In this document: positions 18,201 to 27,010 of the stretch, piece after piece
Layout: every line of letters starts with the position of its first letter
Numbering within the stretch: the stretch's first letter is position 1
From: Chryseobacterium carnipullorum
GTDB lineage: Bacteria; Bacteroidota; Bacteroidia; Flavobacteriales; Weeksellaceae
Reading direction: 5' to 3'
DNA length: 64,000 nucleotides
NCBI RefSeq assembly: GCF_900142785.1
Contig: NZ_FRCD01000016.1
Coordinates: forward strand, 62,001 to 126,000
The notes under the pieces: model-generated
Database searches by the model: none
What the model was told of the DNA's origin: nothing
What the model saw: only the letters and a program-made list of their open reading frames with translations
Program-made: the position numbers and the translations under genes

Positions 18201-21148
18201 TTAGGAATATCTGTCGTGTATTCCAAAACACCTTTTTTCAGCTGATGTACTTCTGACACTGTTTTTCCGGAACCGTCCTGAACAAATACATTCACAAGAG
18301 CATCAGGAATTGCTGAATACACATATACTTTAGCCTTCTCCCCTCTTGAAAATTCATTTTTTGGCTCAATAACGGTTAAGAAAGTTTTCTGAGAAGGTTT
18401 TAAAGAACCTTTATCCCAGATGCTGAAATTCTGAGATGATTTTATCGTGTCTTTCCCTTCGATATTGTAGAGCTCCAACTGATAATCACCTGCTTCCAGT
18501 TTTCCTAAATCCAATTCTGTAACGGGCTGCTGTTGCTTTTCAGAAATTACCTTTTCTGCTTTCCAGTTTTTGGTTTCTTCGTTTTTATCAAACAGATCGT
18601 GCGGGAATTTGCTGATGAACTCTTCCTTGGTATATTTCGGAAGATCCTGCACTTCCTGGGCGAAGTTATCCCTGAAGATTCTGTTTGGAGTCTGAAGTTT
18701 TGAGAGTTTAACGTTGTAAGATTTTTTAAGATCCTGTTCGTTGTAATTCAAGGTTTCTACCTTTAATTTTACATTTTCATCACTGAATGTATTTTTGATT
18801 CCATCTGCTTTAATATAGTGTGACACTGAAGCTACTTTCAGCTGGGTATTGGCAGACTGCGTTTCTCCGTTAATATCCGTTACCGAAGCATTAATCTCAT
18901 AGTTATCAATCTGGATTCCTTCCAGCTTTTCATCTTTTTTCAGATCAAGACGGATAACGAATTCTCCTTTCTCGTTGGTTTTAGCTTCGCCAAGAATCGA
19001 GTTTTCATTGTCGTTTCCACGAGGGTACCACCAGAAATATCTCCATCTGATGTTGTGTTTTTTGATCTCATAATTAACGGTCGTATTGCTCAGAGCGACT
19101 CCTGAAAACATCATTGCTTTTCCTTTCAGTTCAATGGTCTGTCCGTATTTGTATTCTTCTTTTACAGGATCGAACGTCACTTCGAACTTGGGTCTCTTAT
19201 ATTCTTCAACCCTAATGTCTTTATAGCCCTGAGATCCTTCATCGGTTCTTAAGTAGAAAACACCGTTCAACTGGCCTTTAGGAAGAATAAAACTTCCGTG
19301 ATAAGATCCGAACTCATTGGTGGTGAAGTTCTGGGAAGAAACTTCCTGGCTGTTGGCATCCAGAAGGGTGATTTTTTGTTTTAAACCTGAGGTTACAGAT
19401 TCTGCTTCTTTATCAATTTTTGTATTAATGACTTTGAAATAAACGGTCTGTCCCGGTCTGTAGATCGCCCGGTCCGTAAAGATCTGAGCGAGGGTACGGG
19501 TTTGTTTATTGGGATTGTAATTTTCGGCGTTTTCCACATTTCCGTTGTTTCCATAGACCTGCATGATCTGGAAATCATTGGTTTTAGGCTGGCTGATCAA
19601 AAATGTTCTGTAATATTCACTGCTGGCTGTGGAAGGGAATTTAAAAACACCGTTCGCATCAGTTTTTCCGTCGATTTTATTTAAGGTTTTATTGGCAACA
19701 AATTCATAGAATGTAAGACTTTCATTAGCAGCAGGCTTTCCATTTTCACTGTTGACTAATTTCAACGCATTGGAAAGCTGGTTTCTGTCTGTTTTTGTTT
19801 GGTAGATCACTCTGTTTCCAGAAACAAGGAAGTAGAAATTTTGTCTTGCATTGCTGTCCTTTGCATCAGATCCTGCTACGGAATATTCCACAACATAGAT
19901 TCCGGAAGGGAGAGGCTTGATCTCCAGTGAGGTTTTATGCATCTGATAATCTTTCGCGTCACCAAGCTGGAAAGTTTCTTTTCTGACTAGATTTTTTTTC
20001 ACATTCCTAAAAGTATTGTTGTAAGAATTCTGTACATATTGCATCAATGTTGTCAGGTCTTCTTTTACTTCATAAATGTTTAATGAAAATTCTTTCACGT
20101 TCTTATGGTCCGCTACAAAATGAACAGGCAGATTATTCTGGGTCTGCTGCTCGTATTTAATCGTGAGCAAAGGATTCGTGATCTGATTCTCTTTATTTTT
20201 TATGTTTTCAATAAATGGCGACTTCGGATATTGTTTTTTCGCCTGATCAACAATAGCCAAAGCTTCTTTATCTTTCTTTTTTGCGACAAGTTCGTTCATG
20301 ATATCTTCCATGACGATCACCTTGTAATCTCCTTCTACATCAGATTTCAAAAGGCTCTGAAGCTTCTCCAGTTTGTCTTTGCACTGATTGTAATTACAGT
20401 TTTCCGTCAGCTTTTCCTTCATGAAATACAGCTTAGGATTTCCGCTGTTCTGAGCAATCAGTTCATCAAAAGTGGCATTGATCTGTGTTCTGTTTTCCGC
20501 CAGTTCATTTTTTGTAAAAAGGTTGTTTTCGGAAAGAAAACTGATCTTTTTCATAGAATACCAATCCAGTAAAGTCGGGAAATAGGCTATATCCCTGCTA
20601 TCGGTAAAAATAGCTTTGTACTTCGTCAGAATCACCTTCTTCATGTCCTGCTTCTGCTGGTCAAGTTCCTGATAACTTTTTTTCAGGTAGTTTTTAAAAT
20701 CAAGTTTGCTCCAGGTTTCAATCTGTGACAAGTCCTGTGTATTGACATTCGTTCTTGATTCTATTTCCCACGAATGCTGATTATAATAATCCATGAAAAA
20801 TCCGTTCAGAAGAATGGTATATAAGAGTTTTTCTTCACCTTTCAATTGCGCATCAGCACCCTGAAGTTTTGTGAAAAATTTGGAAGCAGCATCATTCTTT
20901 TCGTCGTCTACTGTCAGATTCACAATACTGAATTCCGCTTTCAGGGAACGGATGAGCTGAATAGCATTATTTTCTTTCATGGCATGGTTTTGTAGGTCTA
21001 AAATGATGGGAAGATTAGATTTATAGCTACCTTTTGCACTGTTGTCAGTCACTTTTTTCCACTGGTCGTCATAATATTTTTGCGCCGAAACAATGGAAAA
21101 GCTCAGCATTAGAAGCAAAAGCATAAAAATCTTGGAAAATCTTTTCAT
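15245..21148 (-). CDS. alpha-2-macroglobulin family protein, giant
   Basis: A 1967-residue exported protein with a Sec leader ending SAQ (about residue 22). An all-helical N-terminal region of about 330 residues precedes macroglobulin domains, recognised from the MG2-type TDRAIYRPGQTVYFK. The central A2M domain shows FYPDLKTDAEGNVSFEFTSPE (described by position: roughly residues 1200-1230), and the C-terminal half has the alpha-toroid (NPDGGFSWYPGY). I see no CxEQ thioester, so protease trapping would be of the thioester-less type. It forms an operon with ecotin. Confidence 0.88.
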   Translation of the reverse strand: MKRFSKIFMLLLLMLSFSIVSAQKYYDDQWKKVTDNSAKGSYKSNLPIILDLQNHAMKENNAIQLIRSLKAEFSIVNLTVDDEKNDAASKFFTKLQGADAQLKGEEKLLYTILLNGFFMDYYNQHSWEIESRTNVNTQDLSQIETWSKLDFKNYLKKSYQELDQQKQDMKKVILTKYKAIFTDSRDIAYFPTLLDWYSMKKISFLSENNLFTKNELAENRTQINATFDELIAQNSGNPKLYFMKEKLTENCNYNQCKDKLEKLQSLLKSDVEGDYKVIVMEDIMNELVAKKKDKEALAIVDQAKKQYPKSPFIENIKNKENQITNPLLTIKYEQQTQNNLPVHFVADHKNVKEFSLNIYEVKEDLTTLMQYVQNSYNNTFRNVKKNLVRKETFQLGDAKDYQMHKTSLEIKPLPSGIYVVEYSVAGSDAKDSNARQNFYFLVSGNRVIYQTKTDRNQLSNALKLVNSENGKPAANESLTFYEFVANKTLNKIDGKTDANGVFKFPSTASSEYYRTFLISQPKTNDFQIMQVYGNNGNVENAENYNPNKQTRTLAQIFTDRAIYRPGQTVYFKVINTKIDKEAESVTSGLKQKITLLDANSQEVSSQNFTTNEFGSYHGSFILPKGQLNGVFYLRTDEGSQGYKDIRVEEYKRPKFEVTFDPVKEEYKYGQTIELKGKAMMFSGVALSNTTVNYEIKKHNIRWRYFWWYPRGNDNENSILGEAKTNEKGEFVIRLDLKKDEKLEGIQIDNYEINASVTDINGETQSANTQLKVASVSHYIKADGIKNTFSDENVKLKVETLNYNEQDLKKSYNVKLSKLQTPNRIFRDNFAQEVQDLPKYTKEEFISKFPHDLFDKNEETKNWKAEKVISEKQQQPVTELDLGKLEAGDYQLELYNIEGKDTIKSSQNFSIWDKGSLKPSQKTFLTVIEPKNEFSRGEKAKVYVYSAIPDALVNVFVQDGSGKTVSEVHQLKKGVLEYTTDIPKDKGVSALNLQFQIAAFNDVQTQAVTLKIKDTEQPVKIETVTFRDKLEPNSKEKWTVKVSGSDKEKVNAEVLANMYDMSLDQFAVNTFSWQNLYEPYSIVTSYDIRQYLLQQYYQKRLKYYNGKYVDIPNFNWFDGDYSSYGLGGRVAGLQIENMVASPPSPIAKASSAEEVVMIGAVQKRSMKVSANAGAQEAQADAAVSLNEMTVEKKDLEKVPVRQNLNETAFFYPDLKTDAEGNVSFEFTSPEALTKWKLMFLAHTKDARAAVLEKQVVTQKEFSVTPNYPRFLREGDELNLQSKLSNLTDKKLSGSAELQILDAFTNENISSQFGINAGTQNFNLNEKGNSALTWKLKVPNNVSSIILKVVAKAGAYSDGEQQAIAILPNRMLVTDAVPVFVKEGETKTFVLDNLKNSNSTTMTNVSNTLELTTNPIWEIMFALPSLKNDQNSSADVIFNKWFADVLASEIFKANPKMKTVFEEYQNKGLLNSNLEKNQELKQLLLEETPWVLESKNEGEQMQKLALLFDANTMRNSINQDWSDLKKLQNPDGGFSWYPGYPSSYGTSLYILKNLGKINTWLKDNAKDYQSADQQELITKLVQYADNEIDKYWDAKKDNIWNNWAIDYLDTRNYWEKQYPLKGKGASLKTLVKQKAKTAKITDFTFFGLHRAALLMNDYGLKDVSDKLMNYLKETSTDTKTQGVYWKQNLNDWGWFGSKVVNHAGALEAFNKLKSNDQKFVEDMKIWLITQKEVNSWGSSRGTSEVIFTILNSGKSWTSAESDKATIVWGGKELAPQTQATGYVKSTVKTDVVDKNLGTVTVTKPGPGIVQGGLFWQYYEDLDKIKSSENYISVTKELYKKVKTVNGEELQKISADKPLKIGDKVTVRMILNTDRAMEFIHIKDMRAAGFEPTDVLSGYQWKNSLGYYQSTKDASTNFYIQYMPKGKYVFEYDVISNAAGKFSNGITTMQNYYAPQMNAHTKGSNVQILE

Positions 21149-21166
21149 ATATGTTATTTTTGATAA

Positions 21167-21922
21167 ATGAATGTCTTAAAAATACTGAAAAAAACTGTCA
21201 TTGACAGCCAGCTATATGTCTCCCTGATGGGAACTTTTTTTGCAGTATTTTTTATGAAAGAGCAAAACACATTCCGTTTCCCTACAATTCTATTAATTTT
21301 CATCACTTATTTCAGCGGATATATTTACACTAAATATCAGTATACCAAGCACTTTTTCAAAATACTGCTTCTGAATGCAGCAGCCGGCGTTATCTGTGCT
21401 TTGCTCATCATCCATAATCACAATGAGGTAAGACTTCTGAAATGGTCTATTATTGTCGTTCTGGGACTTTTGTATAATAGTTTTTTCCTTGATGTTTATA
21501 TCAGGAAAATTCCACTGCTGAAAGTATTTTATGTGGGGCTGGTGTGGGCGCTGGTCAACTGCTGGCTCACGCTTCCTGAATTCAGTATTCCCTTATTTCT
21601 GATAAGTTTCTTTTACATTACAGCGCTGGTGCTTCCTTTTGATATCCGTGATATGAAAAGTGATACGGTTCAAACTTTTCCAAAGCTCATCGGTGTTCAG
21701 AATACGAAATATATTGCCTACATTCTGGTCTTCATCAGTATCATGATCGCCATTTTTTATCTTAAAATGATCTATGGCGCTGCATTTTTCTTTTCCGGAA
21801 TTATTACGTTTATTCTTATCTATTTCTCTGAAAATAAAAGAGATGACACTTATTTTTCTTTCTGGATAGAAACATGCTCTGCACTTCCTTTTTTATTTCT
21901 GCTAATATTGGAGTATTTTTGA
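21167..21922 (+). CDS. UbiA-like prenyltransferase-family membrane protein
   Basis: A 251-residue integral membrane protein with about seven to eight helices. The motif LPFDIRDMKSDTVQTFPKLIG (about residues 156-176) resembles the second Asp-rich motif of UbiA prenyltransferases (DxxD). The first motif is not clear, so it may be a degenerate member or an enzyme of a different prenyl substrate. It starts divergently, 18 bases from the alpha-2-macroglobulin gene, so the two promoters must overlap coding sequence. It is four bases from recF. Confidence 0.65.
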   Translation: MNVLKILKKTVIDSQLYVSLMGTFFAVFFMKEQNTFRFPTILLIFITYFSGYIYTKYQYTKHFFKILLLNAAAGVICALLIIHNHNEVRLLKWSIIVVLGLLYNSFFLDVYIRKIPLLKVFYVGLVWALVNCWLTLPEFSIPLFLISFFYITALVLPFDIRDMKSDTVQTFPKLIGVQNTKYIAYILVFISIMIAIFYLKMIYGAAFFFSGIITFILIYFSENKRDDTYFSFWIETCSALPFLFLLILEYF

Positions 21923-21925
21923 CGA

Positions 21926-23029
21926 ATGATTATCAAAAAGCTTTCCCTTTATAATTTCAAAAACCATTCGGAGAAGAAGTTCGAATTTTCTCCGCAGATT
22001 AACTGTTTTGTGGGAAACAATGGTGCCGGAAAGACCAATATCCTGGATGCACTTCATTATTTATCGGTAGGAAAAAGTTTTTTAGGAAATACAGATGCCA
22101 ACAACATCAAAAGGGAGGAAGATTTCTTCACGATTGATGCTGAGATTCAGAATGAAGACAGTGAAGATGTGATTAAAATCTCTCAGCCGAAAGAAGCTAA
22201 AAAGATCATTAAAAAGAATGATAAAAGCTATGACAGGCTTGCAGATCACATCGGATATCTGCCGAGCGTCATGATTTCACCTTATGATTCCAATCTGATT
22301 TCAGATTCGGGAGAAAGCAGGCGAAAATTTCTGGATTCCATGATTTCCCAGACAGATTCGGAATATCTTTTTGATCTGATACAATATCAAAAAACAGTAC
22401 AGCAAAGAAACGCACTGCTGAAATATTTTGCCAAAAACAGGACCTGGGACAAGGATTCACTGGAAATCTATGATGCTCCGATCAGTAAGTACGGAACCCG
22501 TATTTTTATCAAAAGAAGAAACTTTGTTGAGAAGCTCGGCCCCATCGTTCAGAATTTTTACAGGATTATTTCAGGAGGAAAGGAAACCGTTTCGGTACAG
22601 TACCAGTCTGACCTCAGTGAAAGTTTTAGCGCTGCAGATCCTGAAAGGGCTTTTCAGATGCTTTTAACAGAAAGCCTTGATAAAGACCGGATGCTTACCT
22701 ACACTTCAAAAGGAATTCACAAAGATGATCTTCTATTTGAAATGGATCAGGTTTTGATCAAGAAAATAGGTTCGCAGGGACAGCAGAAATCTTTTCTGAT
22801 TTCGTTAAAGCTCGCACAGATGAGCCTTGTCAAAGAATTAACGAAGAAGACTCCCATCCTTCTGCTGGATGATATCTTTGATAAGCTTGATGATACGCGG
22901 GTTTCACAGCTAATCGAGCTGGTTAATCAGGAAAGTTTCGGACAGATCTTTATAACGGATACTCACAGGGAACGTACGGAAAGTGTCGTGAAGAAGATTA
23001 ATGAAGAGAGTATAATTTTTGAATTATGA
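21926..23029 (+). CDS. recF: DNA replication and repair protein RecF
   Basis: A 367-residue SMC-like ABC ATPase that loads RecA at single-strand gaps. Seen in order: Walker A GNNGAGKT (residues 30-37), signature region around SQGQQKSFLISLKLAQ, and Walker B LLLDDIFDKLD followed by the D-loop. Length is normal for RecF. The start at 21926 follows the UbiA-like gene by three bases; the stop overlaps the next start by four bases (ATGA), indicating an operon. Confidence 0.95.
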   Translation: MIIKKLSLYNFKNHSEKKFEFSPQINCFVGNNGAGKTNILDALHYLSVGKSFLGNTDANNIKREEDFFTIDAEIQNEDSEDVIKISQPKEAKKIIKKNDKSYDRLADHIGYLPSVMISPYDSNLISDSGESRRKFLDSMISQTDSEYLFDLIQYQKTVQQRNALLKYFAKNRTWDKDSLEIYDAPISKYGTRIFIKRRNFVEKLGPIVQNFYRIISGGKETVSVQYQSDLSESFSAADPERAFQMLLTESLDKDRMLTYTSKGIHKDDLLFEMDQVLIKKIGSQGQQKSFLISLKLAQMSLVKELTKKTPILLLDDIFDKLDDTRVSQLIELVNQESFGQIFITDTHRERTESVVKKINEESIIFEL

Positions 23030-23664
23030 TTAAAAATATCACTTTCCTGATCATTTTGCTGTTATTTTCTTTATCATTTGCACAGAAAAGAAAAGCACCG
23101 CCCGCTCCTAATGAAGCAGGTAGCAGTTTCATTAAAAAAAATTTTAAACCCAAACCGTTTTCCAATAGTATTAAAAGCTTTCCTTTTAAAAAAACCTCCA
23201 AAATAAAACTGATATCCTACAATCTGGATTTTAAGAGAGAACCTTTTGATACCCCTCCACCTCCTGATGATTCTTTGGCCATAAAGAAATACGAAAACAG
23301 AAAGAAACCTGTTCGTTTAGAAACTATTCTTGGGACTGAAAATCTGAATGGCATTCAGCAGCAAAAGAATTTGAATCTTTTGGAAATCCGGCAGCTGACT
23401 GATATCATGCATAATACCTGTAGCAGATATACCACAGGACTGTTATCCGAATCAGGATGTTATTTTCCCAGAAATGCGGTATTGTTTTATGATGAAAATG
23501 ATCAGGTTTTCGCATATCTCGAACTATGTTTTGAGTGCGATGGAAATAAGCAAGAACCAAAGAATCTATTTGAAGAAGATTTTTATTGTGAGAATATTTA
23601 CGGACTGCTGGAAAAGTTCTTTAATACAGCAGGAATCAAAACCCAATACTTAGAGGTAAAATGA
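23026..23664 (+). CDS. exported Cys-containing protein, unknown
   Basis: A 212-residue protein with a Sec leader ending SFAQ (about residue 19), then a basic Pro/Lys-rich stretch and a compact domain with cysteines around HNTCSRY, SGCYFPRN and LELCFECDGN. I do not recognise the family. It is translationally coupled at both ends (ATGA overlaps with recF and with the DUF721 gene), which is unusual company for a secreted protein. Confidence 0.7.
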   Translation: MIKNITFLIILLLFSLSFAQKRKAPPAPNEAGSSFIKKNFKPKPFSNSIKSFPFKKTSKIKLISYNLDFKREPFDTPPPPDDSLAIKKYENRKKPVRLETILGTENLNGIQQQKNLNLLEIRQLTDIMHNTCSRYTTGLLSESGCYFPRNAVLFYDENDQVFAYLELCFECDGNKQEPKNLFEEDFYCENIYGLLEKFFNTAGIKTQYLEVK

Positions 23665-23957
23665 AAAGGAATAAAAAACGTGAATTTCAATCCTCAGAAC
23701 TCGTAAAATCTTTTGCGAGGATTCATGGCTTTGAGCATAAGCTGATTGCTTTTGAAATTAAAGATTTCCTTGGAGAATATCTTGATGATAGTCTTTTTAA
23801 TGAAATCAGAAGCGTTGGTATTGAAGATAAATGCATCATCATCAAAATAGATTCTCCTCTTCTCAAACACGATTTCCAAATGCGTAAAAGTTTTTATCTT
23901 AAAAAGTTTCAGGACAAGTTTGGAGAGGATCAATTCAATGATATCCGTATTTTATAG
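23661..23957 (+). CDS. DUF721 / DciA-like protein
   Basis: A 98-residue protein of the DUF721 group, whose members next to recF or dnaA include the DnaB-helicase loader DciA. Seen are the N-terminal basic helix region, the IEDKCIIIKIDSPLLKHDFQMRKSFYLKKF core (described by pattern) and a short acidic C-terminus. The context beside recF supports a replication role. It begins inside the stop of the previous gene. Confidence 0.78.
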   Translation: MKRNKKREFQSSELVKSFARIHGFEHKLIAFEIKDFLGEYLDDSLFNEIRSVGIEDKCIIIKIDSPLLKHDFQMRKSFYLKKFQDKFGEDQFNDIRIL

Positions 23958-24000
23958 GTTTATTTTTCATTAAATTAATCCATGATATTGGATTTAATAT

Positions 24001-24008
24001 TATATTTG
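24001..24008 (+). promoter_or_regulatory. minus-7 box of the Cys-rich peptide gene
   Basis: TATATTTG fits the Bacteroidetes minus-7 box. The start codon at 24033 is 24 bases downstream. No good TTG is seen at the expected distance upstream. Confidence 0.5.
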
Positions 24009-24032
24009 AAAACAATATTAAATCACCTAAAC

Positions 24033-24188
24033 ATGAAAAAATCAATTAAAAAACTAAGCAGAGAAAATTTAAGCCAGATTATGGGCTCCGGAGTAAAAAT
24101 ATGCTGTGAGGCTAATTGTGACACTGGGGAATGTTTATCTTATGTTACCCTCCCGAACAGATGTCCATCACCGGATATTTGCTGGTAA
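24033..24188 (+). CDS. small Cys-rich peptide with double-glycine-type leader (bacteriocin-like)
   Basis: A 51-residue peptide. The first 20 residues (MKKSIKKLSRENLSQIMGSG) match the leader style of Bacteroidetes exported natural-product and bacteriocin-like precursors, with GSG as a probable cleavage region. The remaining 31 residues hold six cysteines (24, 25, 29, 34, 44, 50), suggesting disulfides or modification. I chose 24033 rather than 23982 because the leader begins there and a promoter box precedes it. No peptidase-ABC transporter or modifying enzyme lies next to it, so export machinery would be encoded elsewhere. Confidence 0.7.
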   Translation: MKKSIKKLSRENLSQIMGSGVKICCEANCDTGECLSYVTLPNRCPSPDICW

Positions 24189-24217
24189 TTTATATTTGAC
24201 AGATGTATACAAAACAA

Positions 24218-24243
24218 AAAATGCTCCTTTCAGGGAGCATTTT
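24218..24243. terminator. bidirectional terminator between convergent genes
   Basis: A strong stem (AATGCTCC/GGAGCATT) with a 6-base loop, an A run on the left and a T run on the right. It lies between the plus-strand Cys-rich peptide gene and the minus-strand PF10136 gene and suits both. Confidence 0.8.
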
Positions 24244-24277
24244 CACTTATATGCATATTAGATGGCTGTAAAATAAT

Positions 24278-26308
24278 TTAATGTTCTTCAGACTTATTGG
24301 TAAGAGTGCTGCTCATCAGGTCATCCGCTTTTTTATCTAATCCTGAACTCAGGGGAATGAAAAATTTGAATGGATGCTTTACAAAATACCTGAAAATTTC
24401 TTTGTAGATCTCACTTACCTGCCCAAAGTTCATTTTTCTTGATCTGAATGCCAGAAACATGGATAAACTGAAACTTACCAGAAAGTTGAAGAATCCTATG
24501 AGGAAAACGGTAACGAAAGATATCCAGAACGTATAAGAGTCTACTGAAAAATCCTTCCCGTAAAGGCCTAAAGCAAAGTTTCCTGCAGCAAACGTAATGT
24601 GTCTGATATCAAGGTCCAGTCCGAAGAAAAGACCGACTGGTGCTGTTGCTCCCAAAAATACCCCAAACCAGAAATTGGACACGATTCCCGGCCAGTTTTT
24701 AGCATAATATTTAGACAAACTTTTAGCGAATTTTTTACCCAGAAAATTTCTGATCGAAAGGTTTTTTGCAATCCTTTCCGGAATCTGATAAAAAACAGAG
24801 TTGTTCCCTATATTTCCTGAAATAATTCCTGAAATAAAAAGATAGAAACCCGCGATACTGGCATGTAATATAGCTTTCGATTTAAACGGATCGAGATCTT
24901 TTAATAATTTATCTGATCTTTCAACGGCCAAATTCTGTGAGAAAAAGACATCGAGACCATAGATGATCGCCAGAGCAATTGGAAAGGACAGCAGTACATT
25001 TCCTACGAAGGCGATGAACTGGCTTCTGAAAAGCTTGGATACAAGATGGGCAAATTCAGTGTTATTCCGTTTGTTGTTCCCTTCTTCTGACAGTACTTTG
25101 GTCATGGTCGCGGCAGTCATTGCGGGCTGCTTGGTGGCCAGGGTAAAGCCCATCAGATAGATCATCACAAACCCCATCGCATAGTTCATGGAATATAAAA
25201 ACGCATGGGAAAAATCACTTCCGGGAATATAACCGTAAAGCATTTTTAAGACGCAGAGTGCGCCAACAATAATTCCACCACCACTGGCTTTGTAAAACAT
25301 CGTCATATACTCTTTACGGGTAGAAGTGATGTAGTGGGTTCCTGTTTCAGCGGTGTGATTGGTAATAAGGTGAGAGATCAGACGTGTACTGTCGTTGATC
25401 AGGTCTGCAATATTATTTTTATGGGATTTATAATTCAGAATATTAAAAATCAACTGCTTTGATTTGATGGTGACATCCTGTTCATTATCAATCACAAGAA
25501 GCTGTACAATCTCGTAAATCCTTTCGGTTTGCTGGCGGATCTTAAGAAGAGACTGGTTGATTTTGCCCGAAATTCCATATTTAGCAGAATTTTTAAAAGC
25601 AATATTGACAAATTCGTGACAGTGTTCTGTATAGATCTTGATCTGTTTGTAGCGGCTGTCTTTGGAGTTCAGCTGCAGTTCCGGATCTTTTTTAAGGTCC
25701 TCTGTAAGTGCTTCCAACTCGTTCTGAAGAGCAAGAAACGGATTGTCGAGATTTCTGTATTGCGGAGCCATTCTTACGACCTCCACTTCCATCGCCATTC
25801 CTGTTACACGCCAGGAAAGAATGCTCATCGAGAAGATCAGCTCTTTTTTGACATTGGGTTTGATGATGAAATCTGAAGCTCCCAGAAGGCCTAAAAACTC
25901 ATCCATTTCATTTTCAGGAAGATTATTGAGGAACGCCAGATCTTTTTTGGGTCTCAGGCTGACGTTATCAATCATGTACCACACCGTTTTTTCGTTTTCT
26001 ACGGGCGGCAGTACTTTATTCAGGATTCTTTTCTTAAGTTCCGGAAAGAAGGCGTTTTCTGAAAGAATATTAGCTTCGGTCAGGGAAAGATTGAAAGGTC
26101 TTTCTTTAAAAACATTGTGGATGTAATGTTTAAAATTTTCAGCAAAATTCGGGTTGTTTCTCAGAAAATTCAGAACATCCGTAAAATCTGACCTTTTAAC
26201 GCTCTCTAAAAACTCGGCAAAAGGTTCTAACGAATGGGTCTCGTTCTTAAAAGAGAAATATTTTTTAAGAACTGATTCAAAATTTGTGCTGGAATTAAAA
26301 AATTTCAT
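24278..26308 (-). CDS. PF10136-type membrane protein (named site-specific recombinase)
   Basis: A 676-residue protein. The first 330 residues are hydrophilic and helical; the second half has about six to seven membrane helices with Gly-rich loops (ASGGGIIVGALCVLKM, PGSDFSHAFLYSMNYAMGF). This matches the PF10136 family, which is labelled site-specific recombinase in databases. It has no recombinase catalytic residues that I can see and is clearly a membrane protein, so the name should not be taken literally. Function unknown. Confidence 0.78.
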   Translation of the reverse strand: MKFFNSSTNFESVLKKYFSFKNETHSLEPFAEFLESVKRSDFTDVLNFLRNNPNFAENFKHYIHNVFKERPFNLSLTEANILSENAFFPELKKRILNKVLPPVENEKTVWYMIDNVSLRPKKDLAFLNNLPENEMDEFLGLLGASDFIIKPNVKKELIFSMSILSWRVTGMAMEVEVVRMAPQYRNLDNPFLALQNELEALTEDLKKDPELQLNSKDSRYKQIKIYTEHCHEFVNIAFKNSAKYGISGKINQSLLKIRQQTERIYEIVQLLVIDNEQDVTIKSKQLIFNILNYKSHKNNIADLINDSTRLISHLITNHTAETGTHYITSTRKEYMTMFYKASGGGIIVGALCVLKMLYGYIPGSDFSHAFLYSMNYAMGFVMIYLMGFTLATKQPAMTAATMTKVLSEEGNNKRNNTEFAHLVSKLFRSQFIAFVGNVLLSFPIALAIIYGLDVFFSQNLAVERSDKLLKDLDPFKSKAILHASIAGFYLFISGIISGNIGNNSVFYQIPERIAKNLSIRNFLGKKFAKSLSKYYAKNWPGIVSNFWFGVFLGATAPVGLFFGLDLDIRHITFAAGNFALGLYGKDFSVDSYTFWISFVTVFLIGFFNFLVSFSLSMFLAFRSRKMNFGQVSEIYKEIFRYFVKHPFKFFIPLSSGLDKKADDLMSSTLTNKSEEH

Positions 26309-26321
26309 TAGTACAAAGATA

Positions 26322-26966
26322 CTATTTCAAACTCACATTCCTCATCTGTCTCATGATCCAATTGTGTTTCTTTCTTAAATAAGGGGATGGGTTTTTAGGG
26401 TCATATTTCTTTGGATTGGGCAATACAGCAGCGATCCAGGCTGCATCTGAAGCACTTAGATCTTTGGATGATTTTCCAAAATAATACTGAGCCGCGGCTT
26501 CTACTCCAAACACGCCCTGCCCCATTTCAATGGAATTCAGGTATCTTTCCAAAATAATATCCTTATTCCACACCTTCTCAATAATGAAAGTATACATGGC
26601 TTCCAGTCCTTTTCTGAACCAGCTTCTGCCCTGCCAGAGAAATACATTTTTTGCAGTCTGCTGCGAAATGGTACTTCCTCCACGGATTTTTTTTCCTTTC
26701 TCATTATTCTTCATCGCCTTTTCAATAGCGGTATAATCAAACCCGTTATGGTCAAAGAATTTCTGGTCTTCAGAAGCGATTACCGCCTTTTTGACATTAT
26801 TTCCCATGTCGTCATAGGAAATATAGTCTCTGTGCAGTTTTCCGAATTCAAAAATGCCTCCTATCTGCGTGATGGTAATGGGAGGATTAAAAAACCTGCC
26901 CCAGATAATGAAGACCACATTCAGAACAAGAACGATGAAAATAAGCTGTTTAATTTTTTTCCACAT
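26322..26966 (-). CDS. mtgA: monofunctional biosynthetic peptidoglycan transglycosylase
   Basis: A 214-residue GT51 enzyme that polymerises lipid II into glycan strands. One N-terminal membrane helix (about residues 5-26) is followed by the GT51 domain: EDQKFFDHNGFD with the catalytic Glu, RGGSTISQQTAKN, and YLNSIEMGQGVFGVEAAAQYYFGK. The length is normal for the single-domain type. It starts 13 bases before the start region of the PF10136 gene. Confidence 0.92.
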   Translation of the reverse strand: MWKKIKQLIFIVLVLNVVFIIWGRFFNPPITITQIGGIFEFGKLHRDYISYDDMGNNVKKAVIASEDQKFFDHNGFDYTAIEKAMKNNEKGKKIRGGSTISQQTAKNVFLWQGRSWFRKGLEAMYTFIIEKVWNKDIILERYLNSIEMGQGVFGVEAAAQYYFGKSSKDLSASDAAWIAAVLPNPKKYDPKNPSPYLRKKHNWIMRQMRNVSLK

Positions 26967-27010
26967 AATTTTTTGTAAAAAGGAACTGCAAAAATAAACA
27001 ATTCTTCGAG

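Noticed and set aside
20105..20572. Plus-strand frame of 155 codons within the alpha-2-macroglobulin gene
   Set aside because: Antisense shadow; Phe/Ile/Val bias comes from reverse reading of Lys/Glu codons.
24278..26308. Annotation as a site-specific recombinase
   Set aside because: PF10136 carries that name, but the protein has several membrane helices and no catalytic Ser or Tyr motif that I can see. It is not evidence of a second mobile element.
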